Positions 51,391-62,183 of a stretch of DNA of 64,000 nt are shown piece by piece. The stretch is from Paracoccus sphaerophysae. Lineage in GTDB: Bacteria; Pseudomonadota; Alphaproteobacteria; Rhodobacterales; Rhodobacteraceae. The notes under the pieces were generated by a model. The model made no database searches and was not told where the DNA came from. It saw only the letters and a list, made by a program, of their open reading frames with translations. Position numbers and translations under genes: made by a program. The DNA lies in NCBI RefSeq assembly GCF_000763805.1, contig NZ_JRKS01000010.1, positions 1-64,000 on the forward strand. Direction: 5' to 3'. Each line of letters opens with the position of its first letter. Within the stretch, counting starts at the first letter, position 1.

Positions 51391-51559
51391 TCCCGCAAGC
51401 CGAAGGGCGGCCCCGCAAGCGGGCCGTCCACCGTCCAATCTGGGCAGGTCACCCGTGCGCGGCGCGACGGGTGCCCACCCGCAGCCCGCGTCCACCACGG
51501 CCCGCCCGCAGGCGTCGGGCGCCGCCGCAGGCGTCCGCGCCACGGCCTCCCAGCCACGG

Positions 51560-52716
51560 CGATCCCTGCCTACCGGCCAGATCACGCCGCCGATCCCCGG
51601 ATCGACCCCGAGCCGCCGGCGGATGCCGGTGACGGCGACCAGGTTCCCCGCCAGGACGGCGAGGGTCGAGGCTAGCGCCGCCCCGCGCGCGCCATCCCAG
51701 GCGATCGCCGGCGGCAGCTGCGCCAGCGTCGCCCCCTTGGATGACCAGCGTCTGACCCAGCAGCGCCCGGTGCCCGTGGCACAGCGTCATCACCTGTCCC
51801 GTCAGCCCGCACAGCGCATTGATCATCGCCCCGCAGATAAGGATCGCCAGCGGGGCGCGCATGGCGGCGGCCTCGGCGCCCCACAGGCTCAGCAGCGGCC
51901 CCGCCCCCGCGAAGGCGGCCGATCCCAGCAGGACCGTCGCCGCGATCGTGGTCAGCCGGTCGCGGGCGAGAACCCGGCCAAGCCGTTCGGCGCCGCCAGA
52001 GGCGTGGGCCACCGCGATGTCGCGGGCCCGCGCCGAGTTGGCCGCGATCAGCGGCAGGCCCGCAATCTAGGCGATGCGCTGGGCCACGAAAAACGCGCCC
52101 GCCGCCGACGGCCCCATCACCGCGGCGATCACCACCACCGACAGGCTGGCCAGCGCCAGTCCGGAGAGAGCGCTCGCCGCGCGGCCAAATCCCGCCCGAT
52201 CCGGACGCCAGCGCGGGCGCAGCACCAACCGCCCCCCCCCGGCACCCCGCCCGCGCCACCTGAGCGGCAACGCAGAGTAAAAGAAGCATCGCCGCCGCGA
52301 CCGCGCTCGCCAGGGGACCCGGCGCGATCCACCCGGCCAGTAGCAACCCGTCCACGCCCAACGCGCCCCGCCAGATCTGTTCGCGCGGCGCGATCGCGAG
52401 CCACAGCCGGCGTTGCGCCTGGACGGCCGCGATCCCGATCTCGGCCCAGGCCAGGGCGAATGTCAGCGCCGCCGCGCCGAGGGCAACCACCGCCGCCGGT
52501 CGATGATCCGAGAGGCCAAGCCCCCCGGCCGCCGCCAGCAGCGCGCCGACCACGACCAGCGTGGCGACCCCCAACCGTCCCGGCAGCGTCTCGCAGAGGG
52601 CCCCGAGGGTCCGGCGCGTCCGCTGCCCGCAGGATCGTCGCGTTCTGCCCCAGGACGGCCACCGCCGCCGCCAGCACCGCGACCGCGTTCATCGTCGCAA
52701 AGACGCCAAAGCCGTG
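51560..52716 (-). pseudogene. decayed polysaccharide/lipopolysaccharide flippase-like gene
   Basis: Hydrophobic flippase-type sequence is spread over several frames. Homology starts at GFGVFATMNAVAVLAAAVAV (near 52713), shifts frame near 52615-52630, continues through VATLVVVGALLAAAGGLGLS, shifts again at a run of nine C (52232-52240), continues as LASLSVVVIAAVMGPSAAGA, meets an in-frame TAG (52071-52069), then AHASGGAERLGRVLARD, and shifts near 51738 to reach the C-terminal VAVTGIRRRLGVDPGIGG. The N-terminal first helix is also missing. Clearly non-functional unless the sequence contains errors. Confidence 0.75.
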
Positions 52717-52830
52717 CGATGGATGTGACCTATTACTGGCGAGCGTCGCCGCTGACCGATCTGAGGATCCTGCTCGGCACACCATCCGCCTCGCTCCCTC
52801 GCTCCCTTGCGGAAAGTTAGCGCAGGCGGG

Positions 52831-53910
52831 TTAAGATACGGTTTCCGCGGTAAGATTCCCCAGCGCGGCCTCGATGGCCGCGGCGGCGGTGTCGAGACCG
52901 CGCTCGGACAGGTCGGCCACCGGGATCGCCAGCCGCTCGGCGCTCGCGTGACGGGCGCGCTGGCGGGCATAGCGGGGGTCGTAGTGATCCTGCATGAGGC
53001 CGAGGGCCAGCGGCTCCCACGCCGCGGCGCGGACCAGCGCCTGCCACGCCGCGATGCGGTCGGCGGGGTGCAGCGGCGCCAGCCGGGCGACGGTTTCCGC
53101 GATGCGCCCGGGCTCGGCCGTCGCCTCGGCATAGGCGCGGGCGGTATAGGCGGCGCGGGCCTCGAGCCGCGCCTCGATCCGCAACCGCGGCGCGGCGCAC
53201 AGCGACTTCCACACTGCCCGCGGCACGATCAACTCGCCGATGCGCGAGCTTTCCGCCTCGATCACCGCCGGGCGCGCCGGGTCGAGGCTCGCCAGCACCA
53301 TCGCCAACCGGCTTTCGAACAGCTTCTGCGCAGGTTGCCCGCCGGGCATGGCGCCGAACAGGCTGCCACGGTGGTTGGCCAGCCCCTCGAGATCGATGAT
53401 CTGCACCCCGCGGGCGGCGAGACGCTGCAGGATCTCGGTCTTGGCCGACCCGGTATTGCCGTCCAGGACCACCAGCGGGCAGGGCGGCCCGGCCTGCTCC
53501 ACCTGCGCTACGACCAGCGCCCGCCAGGTCTTCCAGCCGCCGTCCAGCCGGGCGACGCGCCAGCCGATCTGGTCGAGGATGGTGGCGAAGGACCCCGAGC
53601 GTTGCCCGCCGCGCCAGCAATAGACCAGCGGCCGCCAGCCGCCGTCACGGTCGGCCAGCGGCCCCGCGACATGGCGCGCGATGCTGGACGCGACCAGCGC
53701 GCCGCCGATCTTGCGGGCCTGGAACGGCGCGACCTGCTTGTAGATGGTGCCCACCTCGGCCCGCTGGGCGTCGTCCAGCACCGGCAGGTTGATCGCGCCG
53801 GGCAGGTGATCCTCGGCGAATTCCGAGGGCGAGCGGACGTCGATGACGTCGTCGAACCCCGCCCGGGCGAGGTCCGACAGCGCGGCCGGCCGAAAGTTGC
53901 TGAGCGGCAC
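52831..53910 (-). CDS. mnmH: tRNA 2-selenouridine synthase MnmH (SelU)
   Basis: Replaces sulfur by selenium in 2-thiouridine at the tRNA wobble position via a geranylated intermediate, using selenophosphate. 359 residues with a rhodanese domain (DVRSPSEFAEDHLPGAINLP; active Cys in LVYCWRGGQRSGSF) and a P-loop domain (VLDGNTGSAKTEIL). GTG start at 53908-53910, three bases after the L,D-transpeptidase stop, so the two are co-transcribed. Confidence 0.92.
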   Translation of the reverse strand: MPLSNFRPAALSDLARAGFDDVIDVRSPSEFAEDHLPGAINLPVLDDAQRAEVGTIYKQVAPFQARKIGGALVASSIARHVAGPLADRDGGWRPLVYCWRGGQRSGSFATILDQIGWRVARLDGGWKTWRALVVAQVEQAGPPCPLVVLDGNTGSAKTEILQRLAARGVQIIDLEGLANHRGSLFGAMPGGQPAQKLFESRLAMVLASLDPARPAVIEAESSRIGELIVPRAVWKSLCAAPRLRIEARLEARAAYTARAYAEATAEPGRIAETVARLAPLHPADRIAAWQALVRAAAWEPLALGLMQDHYDPRYARQRARHASAERLAIPVADLSERGLDTAAAAIEAALGNLTAETVS

Positions 53911-53913
53911 CTG

Positions 53914-54486
53914 TCAGTAGACGTAGACGGGCGTACCCACCGGAACCTGGTCGAACAGGCTCATCACCGCCTCGTTGCGCATCCGGATGCAGCCGTTCGA
54001 GACCGCGCGGCCGATCGACCCCGGCTCGGTGGTGCCGTGGATGCGGATCGAGGTGTCGTTGCCGCCGGCGGTGTATAGATACAACGCCCGCGCGCCCAGC
54101 GGGTTGGTCGGGCCGCCCGGCATGCCGTTTTCGTATTTCTTGTACTGCTCGGGCTTGCGTTCGATCATCGCCGGGGTGGGTTTCCACGACGGCCATTCGA
54201 CCTTGCGGCCGATCAGGGCGCGGCCCTTCCAGACCAGTTCGTCCTTGCCAACCGCGACGCCATAGCGGATCGCGCGACCCGGGGCGACGACGTGATACAG
54301 GTAATAGTCGTCCGAGACGACGACGATCGAGCCGACCTCGAAGCCCTCGCGGATTGGAACCTCGGTCGGGGAGAGGTCATAGCCGGCGCCCTTCTCGGGC
54401 GGGGTCTTGGCGGCAGGTGCGGCCATCAGCGCGCCGGGGGCGGCCATCAGCGGCAGGGTCAGCATCAGCAACTGGCGGCGATTCAT
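53914..54486 (-). CDS. L,D-transpeptidase (YkuD domain)
   Basis: 190 residues with a signal peptide (MNRRQLLMLTLPLMAAPGAL, possible Tat-like RR) and a YkuD catalytic site IRIHGTTEPGSIGRAVSNGC followed by IRM, containing the His and the nucleophilic Cys. Preceding blocks MPGGPTNPLGARALYLY are also typical. It forms 3-3 cross-links in peptidoglycan or attaches outer-membrane proteins to it; the sequence does not tell which. Confidence 0.9.
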   Translation of the reverse strand: MNRRQLLMLTLPLMAAPGALMAAPAAKTPPEKGAGYDLSPTEVPIREGFEVGSIVVVSDDYYLYHVVAPGRAIRYGVAVGKDELVWKGRALIGRKVEWPSWKPTPAMIERKPEQYKKYENGMPGGPTNPLGARALYLYTAGGNDTSIRIHGTTEPGSIGRAVSNGCIRMRNEAVMSLFDQVPVGTPVYVY

Positions 54487-54936
54487 GGCCGGTCCCCTTT
54501 TGTCGGTTTTGCCGCCACGGCTACAGCGAGAGGGGCTGCAATTCAACCCACAGCGGCGTGAGTCGGGGTGCGGCGGGGCCATTGGCGGACCATTGGTGGG
54601 GCCATTGAAAGCGTTGCCCGCCGCCCCCAACTCGGAGGAAGAAGGAGCCGCGATGTCCTGCTGCACCCGCCCCCTGTATCCTGACCTGCCTGCGGTGCCG
54701 CGCGCCCGGCGCGCGGCGGTGCGCCCGGCGCATCTGTGCCGCGGCCGGGGCGGGCGCGGATGCCGCTGTCACCCGCGCGGTCGCCGGCTTGCGGCGCTGG
54801 CTCCGGTCATTCCGCCCGCGGCCCGGTTCGAGCCGCCGCCGCGGCTGGCAGAGCCTGCCCTCCATCCTCCGGCACGCCCGCAGGCGCCGCCTCAACTCTC
54901 TGGACTTGGCATCGGCACGAGACCAGAGAGGATTAC

Positions 54937-57351
<2,415 letters not shown>

Positions 57352-57705
57352 AGGGGCGGGGAGGGACCGGGGTCCGTCCCAGGCGATCGACCTGCGAGCC
57401 CGTCGTGGCAGCGGGCAGTCAAGGCGCAGCAGAGGCGCGCGGGAAAGCCGAGGCGCGACGGACGGGTGGAGGCAGCGAAGGAAAAGACCGGCGGCCAACG
57501 AAGGCGGACGAGGGGCGGCCAGCTGATGCCGGCGAGCGGCTGCGGACAGCCGGCGCCGGCAGGCAGGGAACGCGGAGAGACCGGCAACAGCGGCGGAGGA
57601 GCAACGGACGAGCGGCTCCGGGGAAGGCCGACGGCGGGGGCGTGAAGATGGACGATCCTCGCATTCCCTCCGGGCCACCCGCAGCAACGATGGGGTGTTG
57701 GTCCC
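57352..57705. other. purine-skewed intergenic stretch without a convincing gene
   Basis: About 350 bases between copA and the DUF817 remnant. The plus strand is rich in G and A (runs such as GGGGCGGGGAGGGA at the start, many GGCG/GAGG blocks). Open frames on both strands give only Arg/Gly/Ala-rich sequence with no family resemblance. No terminator or RNA gene is evident; it may be degenerate sequence. Confidence 0.5.
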
Positions 57706-58430
57706 CTAAGCTTGCCCGGAGCTGCGGCGATCCTGGCCTCGCGCGCGGGCCTGGCAGGTTGGGCGCTCAACCGCCATGACGCGCTGTTCCTGTTCGCGGT
57801 GGCTGTGCAGGCGCTGTTCCTGATCTTCCGGCTGGAAAGCTGGTCCGAGGCGCGGGTCATCGTGCTGTTCCACCCTCACCGGCACGGTAATGGAGCTGCT
57901 CAAGACCGCGGCCTGGTCATGGAGCTATCCCGAGGACGCCATCTTCCGCCTGTGGGGCGTGCCGCTGTGTTCGGGGTTCATGCATGCCTCGGTCGGGTCC
58001 TTCATCGCTCGCGCGATCCGGGTCTGCGAGATGCGCTTTGCGCCCTATCCGCCGGCCTGGCAGACGCGGGCGCTGGCGGTCGCGATCTATGTCAACTTCT
58101 TTGCCCATCACTGGCTGCCGGACGCCCGCTGGCTGCTGTTCGCCGCGACCTTGGCCGTCTATGGGCGCTGCCGGGTGTGGTTCCGGCTGACGCGGGTTCA
58201 CCGGATGCCGCTGGTGCTGGCGGCGTTCCTGTCCAGGCTGTTCCTGTGGATCGCCCAGAACGTGGGCACCCGCACCGGCACATGGCTGTATGCGGGTCAG
58301 GCCGAGGCCGATCCGGTGTCCTTCGCCAAGATCGGGTCGTGGTATCTTCCGCTATGTCAGCTTCGTCACGGTGACGATCGCGGCGCCGCATGCGGTGCGA
58401 GGGGCCGCGCCCGGCCTCAGCCCAGATGAC
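57706..58430 (+). pseudogene. DUF817 membrane protein, frameshifted and 5'-truncated
   Basis: DUF817 sequence is recognisable in three frames: AILASRAGLAGWALNRHDAL to SWSEARVIVLFH (to about 57873), then TGTVMELLKTAAWSWSYPED to PVSFAKIGSWY (57876-58346), then FRYVSFVTVTIAAPHAVRG. An extra C near 57874 and an extra base near 58347 explain the two shifts. The first 40-50 residues expected for the family are absent. The overlap with the 58417 gene at the 3' end is consistent with decay. Confidence 0.7.
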
Positions 58431-58803
58431 CGCGCCAGACCAGCACCCACAGAACCACGGCCGCGAGGATCATCAGCCCGAACATGACCGCCGCGGCGAT
58501 GTTCGTGGCGCTGTTCGTCCAGCGCCGGCCGGCGCCCAGCGGGCGCAGGTACTTCATCAGTTCGGCGTGATCGCGCATTGCCGGCGCGGTGTCGATCTGC
58601 CGGGCGACCCGCGGCACCATCGCCTTGCCCTGCAACGTGGCCAGCCGCTGGGCCGCCTTGCGCTGGCGCCGGGGCAGCGCGCCCCCGCGCCGGCGCAGCA
58701 TGGTCTTGAGATCGGGCCGCGTGCCGCGCCTGGCCCCGCCGAATCGCTGCGCCATCAGCTGCGCGATCTCGTCGGCCAGCGCATGCACGTCCGGATCGGC
58801 CAT
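58417..58803 (-). CDS. hypothetical protein with C-terminal membrane segment
   Basis: 128 residues. The N-terminal two thirds are basic and helical (LMAQRFGGARRGTRPDLKTM, RRRGGALPRRQRKAAQRLAT); a hydrophobic segment near the C-terminus (AAAVMFGLMILAAVVLWVLV, about 104-123) likely anchors it with the bulk in the cytoplasm. I do not recognise the family. The ATG at 58801-58803 is used. Confidence 0.6.
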   Translation of the reverse strand: MADPDVHALADEIAQLMAQRFGGARRGTRPDLKTMLRRRGGALPRRQRKAAQRLATLQGKAMVPRVARQIDTAPAMRDHAELMKYLRPLGAGRRWTNSATNIAAAVMFGLMILAAVVLWVLVWRGHLG

Positions 58804-58877
58804 CCTCGTCCCCCTCTGGATCACGGCGAGATTAGGGCTAATGATCGGCCGTGACCAGCCAACCCGAAGGATGACAG

Positions 58878-59651
58878 ATGTCCCTGAACACCACCGTTTC
58901 CGGTCCCGAAACGCCCGGCCTGCCGCCCGTGATCGTGGCGCACGGGCTGTTCGGGCAGGGCCGCAACCTGGGCGTTATCGCGCGCGCCCTGGCCGAGACC
59001 CGGCGGGTGATCGCCTGCGACATGCGCAATCACGGTGACTCCTTCTGGGACGACGACCATTCCTATGACGCGCTGGCCGGCGATCTGGCGGCGGTGATCG
59101 CCGCGAACGGGGGCGAGGCCGATGTCGTCGGTCACTCGATGGGCGGCAAGGCCTCGATGTGGCTGGCGCTGACCCACCCGGGGCTGGTGCGGCGGCTGGC
59201 GGTGCTGGACATCGCCCCGGTCGCCTATCGCCACAGCCAGGCCGAGCTGATCGACGCGATGGAACAGGCGGATTTCACCGCATCCAAGACCCGCAGCCAG
59301 GCCGACATGGCGCTGTCGGAATTCGTCGAGGATCACTCGGTCCGTGCCTTCCTGCTGCAGTCGCTGGACCTCAAGGCCGATCCGCCGCGCTGGCGCATGA
59401 ACCTCGCCGCGCTGCGCGACCAGATGCCGGGGCTGACGGGGTGGCCCGCGGCCGATCAGGGGATGCGCTTCGATGGGCCGATGCTGGTACTGGCGGGCGG
59501 GGACAGCGACTATGTCGACGACGCCGGTCGCGCGGCCATCGCGGCGCTGTTCCCGAAGGGGACGGTCGAGACGGTGGGCGGCACCGGCCACTGGCTGCAC
59601 GCCGAAAAACCGGCCGAGGTTTCCGCGCGGATCGCCGCCTTCCTGGAGTAA
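58878..59651 (+). CDS. alpha/beta hydrolase, YbfF-like esterase
   Basis: 257 residues. Family blocks: VIVAHGLFGQGRNLGVIARA, RNHGDSFWDD, nucleophile elbow VVGHSMGGKASMWLAL, and the His in GGTGHWLHAEKP. The HGLFG oxyanion region and the DMRNHGxS block are shared with E. coli YbfF, an esterase acting on palmitoyl-CoA-like and malonyl esters in vitro. Physiological substrate unknown. GAAGGATGACAG precedes the ATG. Confidence 0.85.
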   Translation: MSLNTTVSGPETPGLPPVIVAHGLFGQGRNLGVIARALAETRRVIACDMRNHGDSFWDDDHSYDALAGDLAAVIAANGGEADVVGHSMGGKASMWLALTHPGLVRRLAVLDIAPVAYRHSQAELIDAMEQADFTASKTRSQADMALSEFVEDHSVRAFLLQSLDLKADPPRWRMNLAALRDQMPGLTGWPAADQGMRFDGPMLVLAGGDSDYVDDAGRAAIAALFPKGTVETVGGTGHWLHAEKPAEVSARIAAFLE

Positions 59652-59652
59652 G

Positions 59653-59856
59653 TCAGTCGAGGCTGTCCTGCGGGTCGGTCGCCTGGATACGCCTGGCGAC
59701 CAGCCAGCTGATCGGGATGGCGCCGACGGCGCCGATCGCGGCGGCGACCAGCATCGGCTTCCAGCTGTAATAGCCCATCGTCAGGGCGATGATGACGCCG
59801 ATCCCGGCCAGCGTTCCGACCGAGATCGACAGCAGTAGCATGAAGAGGCGCGGCAT
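59653..59856 (-). CDS. small two-helix membrane protein (often mislabelled CTP synthetase)
   Basis: 67 residues with two hydrophobic segments (about 4-26 and 33-53, the first starting LFMLLLSISVGTLAGIGVII) and a charged C-terminus. Similar peptides recur in Rhodobacteraceae and are frequently labelled CTP synthetase, for which there is no basis in the sequence. Function unknown. Convergent with the 58878 hydrolase. Confidence 0.65.
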   Translation of the reverse strand: MPRLFMLLLSISVGTLAGIGVIIALTMGYYSWKPMLVAAAIGAVGAIPISWLVARRIQATDPQDSLD

Positions 59857-59924
59857 CCCGGGGCTCCTGTCAGTAAGGACGCAGCCCGGATGCCCGAACG
59901 CCCCCGGCCGCGCCTTGATCCAGA

Positions 59925-60458
59925 TCAGTTGGGTCGCACCGGCGGCACGTGCAGGTCCTGGCGGTCCGGCACCATCATCCGCCGGATCAGCCGGTCCTTC
60001 AGGACGAACTGGTGATACAGCGCGCCAAGGACGTGCAGGATCACCAGCCCCAGCAGGACCGGCACGGCGCTTTCATGCAGCTCGCCCAGGCTCTCGCTGG
60101 GGATCAGGTAGGCCGCGGCGCCGACCAGCGGCATCGCCAGCAACACGACATACAGCGCCCCGTGTACCAGCCGCGCCAGCATGCGGTCCCAGCCCGGCGA
60201 GGCGGGGCTGTCGGGCGGCACGCCGTGGGTGAGCCGCATCGCCAGCCGGATCAGCATCGCGGCAAGGATCAGCGCGCCCGAGACGACGTGCCACACCGCG
60301 TTGCCCAGCCCCGGCCGGGTTCCCTCGGCCTGGGTCCGGATCAGGGTGTCGAAGAACTCTGCCATCGCATCGCCGCTGATCAGCTGGACGATGACCAGCA
60401 GCACCACCATCCAGTGCGCTGCGATCTGGATCGCCGAATATCCGTTGGGTCGTTTCAT
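59925..60458 (-). CDS. cytochrome b561 family protein
   Basis: 177 residues with four transmembrane segments. His residues in IQIAAHWMVVLL, AVWHVVSGALIL, LVHGALYVVLL and LVILHVLGALYHQFVL are placed as in prokaryotic b561 proteins that bind two hemes b in the inner membrane and oxidise quinol, for example with superoxide. The partner is not visible. Sequence ends with a basic loop. Confidence 0.88.
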   Translation of the reverse strand: MKRPNGYSAIQIAAHWMVVLLVIVQLISGDAMAEFFDTLIRTQAEGTRPGLGNAVWHVVSGALILAAMLIRLAMRLTHGVPPDSPASPGWDRMLARLVHGALYVVLLAMPLVGAAAYLIPSESLGELHESAVPVLLGLVILHVLGALYHQFVLKDRLIRRMMVPDRQDLHVPPVRPN

Positions 60459-60571
60459 GGTCGCGCATCCCCTGGCAGCGTGAGCCTGAACCGCGAACCT
60501 GCAATCTGCCGGTCGCGTTCCCGCGCGGGCGAGAAATCAGCGCGGGTCCCCGCTGCCGGCCCCGCCCGCCC

Positions 60572-60886
60572 TTACCGGGCGCAGTTGGCGCAGAAGGGCG
60601 TGTCGGGCAGCAGTTCCAGCCGCTTTTCGGGGATCTTCTTGCCGCATTGCACGCATTCGCCGAATTCCCCGGCCTCGATCCGGGCCAGGGCCGCGTCGAT
60701 GCGGCGGATCTCGGCCTGGTCGGAATGGCCCAGCGCGGACAGCACCTCGTCCTCCTGCCGTTCCGAGGCCGCATCCTCCCAGTCCTTGGGCATCGGCTCG
60801 TCGAGCTGGTCCTCGATCCGGTCGAGATTGCCCAGCAGTTCGTCGCGGCGGGCGATGAGGGTTTTCTTGGCTTTGGCAGGCGTCAT
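60572..60886 (-). CDS. DksA/TraR family C4 zinc-finger protein
   Basis: 104 residues: an N-terminal coiled coil (LIARRDELLGNLDRIEDQLD, RIDAALARIEAGEFG) and a zinc finger CVQCGKKIPEKR...CANC at the C-terminus. It is shorter than E. coli DksA (151), like the TraR-type proteins that bind the RNA polymerase secondary channel and alter promoter output. The ATG at 60884-60886 gives the family N-terminus. Confidence 0.88.
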   Translation of the reverse strand: MTPAKAKKTLIARRDELLGNLDRIEDQLDEPMPKDWEDAASERQEDEVLSALGHSDQAEIRRIDAALARIEAGEFGECVQCGKKIPEKRLELLPDTPFCANCAR

Positions 60887-61297
60887 TTCGGGCCTCCTGT
60901 CGTTCGGGGACAGTGGCGATGCGGTGGGATGGGGTCAAGTGGCGAGGGGGAGCACTGTCAACGCATCCTTAACCTGACCCGTCCATCCTGCGCCCATGTC
61001 GAATTATCGCCGCCCTGCCCGGTCCGACGCGCCGGTGTTCTTTACCGTCGCCTTGGCGCATCGCGGCAGCGATCTGCTGGTGCGCGAGATCGCGCGGCTG
61101 CGCGAGACGGTGCGGGTGACGCAGGCGGAACGGCCGTTCGGGATCGAGGCGTGGGTGGTCCTGCCGGATCACCTGCACTGCATCTGGCGGGTGCCGGATG
61201 GGGATTACTCGGTGCGGTGGGGCGCGATCAAGGCGCGGTTCACCCGGTCCTTGTTCGCGGACGCCGGGAACGATGGCCCGGGCCTTAGGCCGGCCTG

Positions 61298-61320
61298 TAG
61301 GCCGGGCTTGAGCCCGGCCA
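61298..61320 (+). repeat. REP element 1 (inside RAYT gene)
   Basis: TAGGCCGGGCTTGAGCCCGG followed by CCA. Stem GCCGGGCT / AGCCCGGC (61301-61308 with 61311-61318). The TAG-prefixed side faces left, as in REP 3. Confidence 0.75.
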
Positions 61321-61373
61321 TTCCGACACCACCCCTGCCCACCAAACTCCCCGTCGTGCAATCGGGGCGGTAT

Positions 61374-61398
61374 GCCGGGCTGAAGCCCCACCTACGGG
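61374..61398 (-). repeat. REP element 2 (inside RAYT gene, inverted)
   Basis: GCCGGGCTGAAGCCCCACCT followed by ACGGG; the right arm has changes (CCAC instead of GGC). It is inverted relative to REP 1, so REP 1 and 2 form a pair of the BIME type. Confidence 0.6.
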
Positions 61399-61639
61399 TC
61401 GGGAAACGCGAACGGGCGGTGTGGCAACGGCGGTTCTGGGAACACCATATCCGCGACGAGGCCGATTTCGCGGCGCATCTGCGGTATTGTTGGTTCAACC
61501 CGGTGAAGCATGGGTTGGTTGCGCGGCCCGAGGATTGGCCGTATTCCTCGGTCCATCGCGACATCACGGCGGGACGGTACGACCCCGCGGCGTGGGTATA
61601 GTCCGTCGGCCGAAAGCAGGACGGACGTGGGCCGAGCGG

Positions 61640-61668
61640 TAGGCCGGGCTGAAGCCCGGCACCACCAT
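61640..61668 (+). repeat. REP element 3 (downstream of RAYT gene)
   Basis: TAGGCCGGGCTGAAGCCCGG plus CACC. Perfect stem GCCGGGCT / AGCCCGGC (61643-61650 with 61653-61660), 39 bases after the RAYT stop. Confidence 0.75.
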
Positions 61669-61701
61669 TTCCAACCGACGATCATTCACCCGGTCCGGGG
61701 C

Positions 61702-61728
61702 GCGCCGGGCTAAAGCCCGGCCTACGGG
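61702..61728 (-). repeat. REP element 4 (downstream of RAYT gene, inverted)
   Basis: GCGCCGGGCTAAAGCCCGGC followed by CTACGGG. Same stem (61704-61711 with 61714-61721) but with the CTACGGG side facing right, making an inverted pair with REP 3. Confidence 0.75.
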
Positions 61729-61760
61729 TGGTACCGGTAGCCATGTAAGCGAGTTTTTCT

Positions 61761-62183
61761 TCAAAAGGGTATTTCATCGTCAAAGTCGGCGCGTTCGCCA
61801 CTATCTTCCCGCATACGAGCCAGCAACGCGTCGAGTACGTCGTCAGCTCCCGTGAGCTTTCGACCCACAGTTTTCATCAAATTATCCAATTTCCGATAAT
61901 AAGCATATTGTTTATTTTCGTCCAAATCAGAATCCCAAAAGGAATCGACAACGTCGCCTCCCGAATCATTGATCCTTACGTTGATGATGGGCTCTTCATC
62001 GCCAAAATCATTAGTTGAGTCCTTTCTGGTCAAAACTATCGCATGACCTGCATAAGGAGCTACTATTTCTCCTTCTTTGGCGCTTTCCGCCCAAGCCATT
62101 TTGCCGGCAATGGTCAACTTGTAGACTAGATCTACCAAGGACCGCCATTTCTCAACTGTTTCAAAGGGCACGTCCCGGTTCAT
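61761..62183 (-). CDS. hypothetical acidic protein, second gene of AT-rich module
   Basis: 140 residues, acidic, soluble. FETVEKWRSLVDLVYKLTIA suggests an amphipathic N-terminal helix, then beta-rich IVLTRKDSTNDFGDEEPIIN and a helical, Asp/Glu-rich C-terminus. No family is recognised. GC is low for this genome. Its ATG overlaps the stop of the upstream membrane-protein gene (ATGA), so the two gene products are made together and probably act together. Confidence 0.65.
   Translation of the reverse strand: MNRDVPFETVEKWRSLVDLVYKLTIAGKMAWAESAKEGEIVAPYAGHAIVLTRKDSTNDFGDEEPIINVRINDSGGDVVDSFWDSDLDENKQYAYYRKLDNLMKTVGRKLTGADDVLDALLARMREDSGERADFDDEIPF

Larger units (their letters stand above)
60996..61601 (+). 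mobile_element. REP-associated tyrosine transposase (RAYT/TnpA-REP) gene with REP pair inside
   Basis: 201-residue domesticated Y1-type single-strand transposase. HUH site is in LPDHLHCIWRVP (His59, His61), the catalytic Tyr is most likely Tyr164 in YCWFNPVKHGLV, and the usual WQRRFWEHHIRDEADFAAHL is present. Compared with typical RAYTs there is an extra stretch at about residues 91-137, between FTRSLFA and GKRERAVWQRRF, which is coded by two REP elements (61298-61320 and 61374-61398) in opposite orientation that keep the frame open. RAYTs bind and nick REP hairpins. Confidence 0.8.

Noticed and set aside
52720..52830. Insertion-sequence end next to the flippase remnant
   Set aside because: A short segment resembled a transposase C-terminus on the minus strand, but no inverted repeat, target duplication or transposase body could be found.
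59653..59856. CTP synthetase
   Set aside because: The common label for this 67-residue peptide is not supported: it has two membrane helices and no amidotransferase or synthetase motifs.
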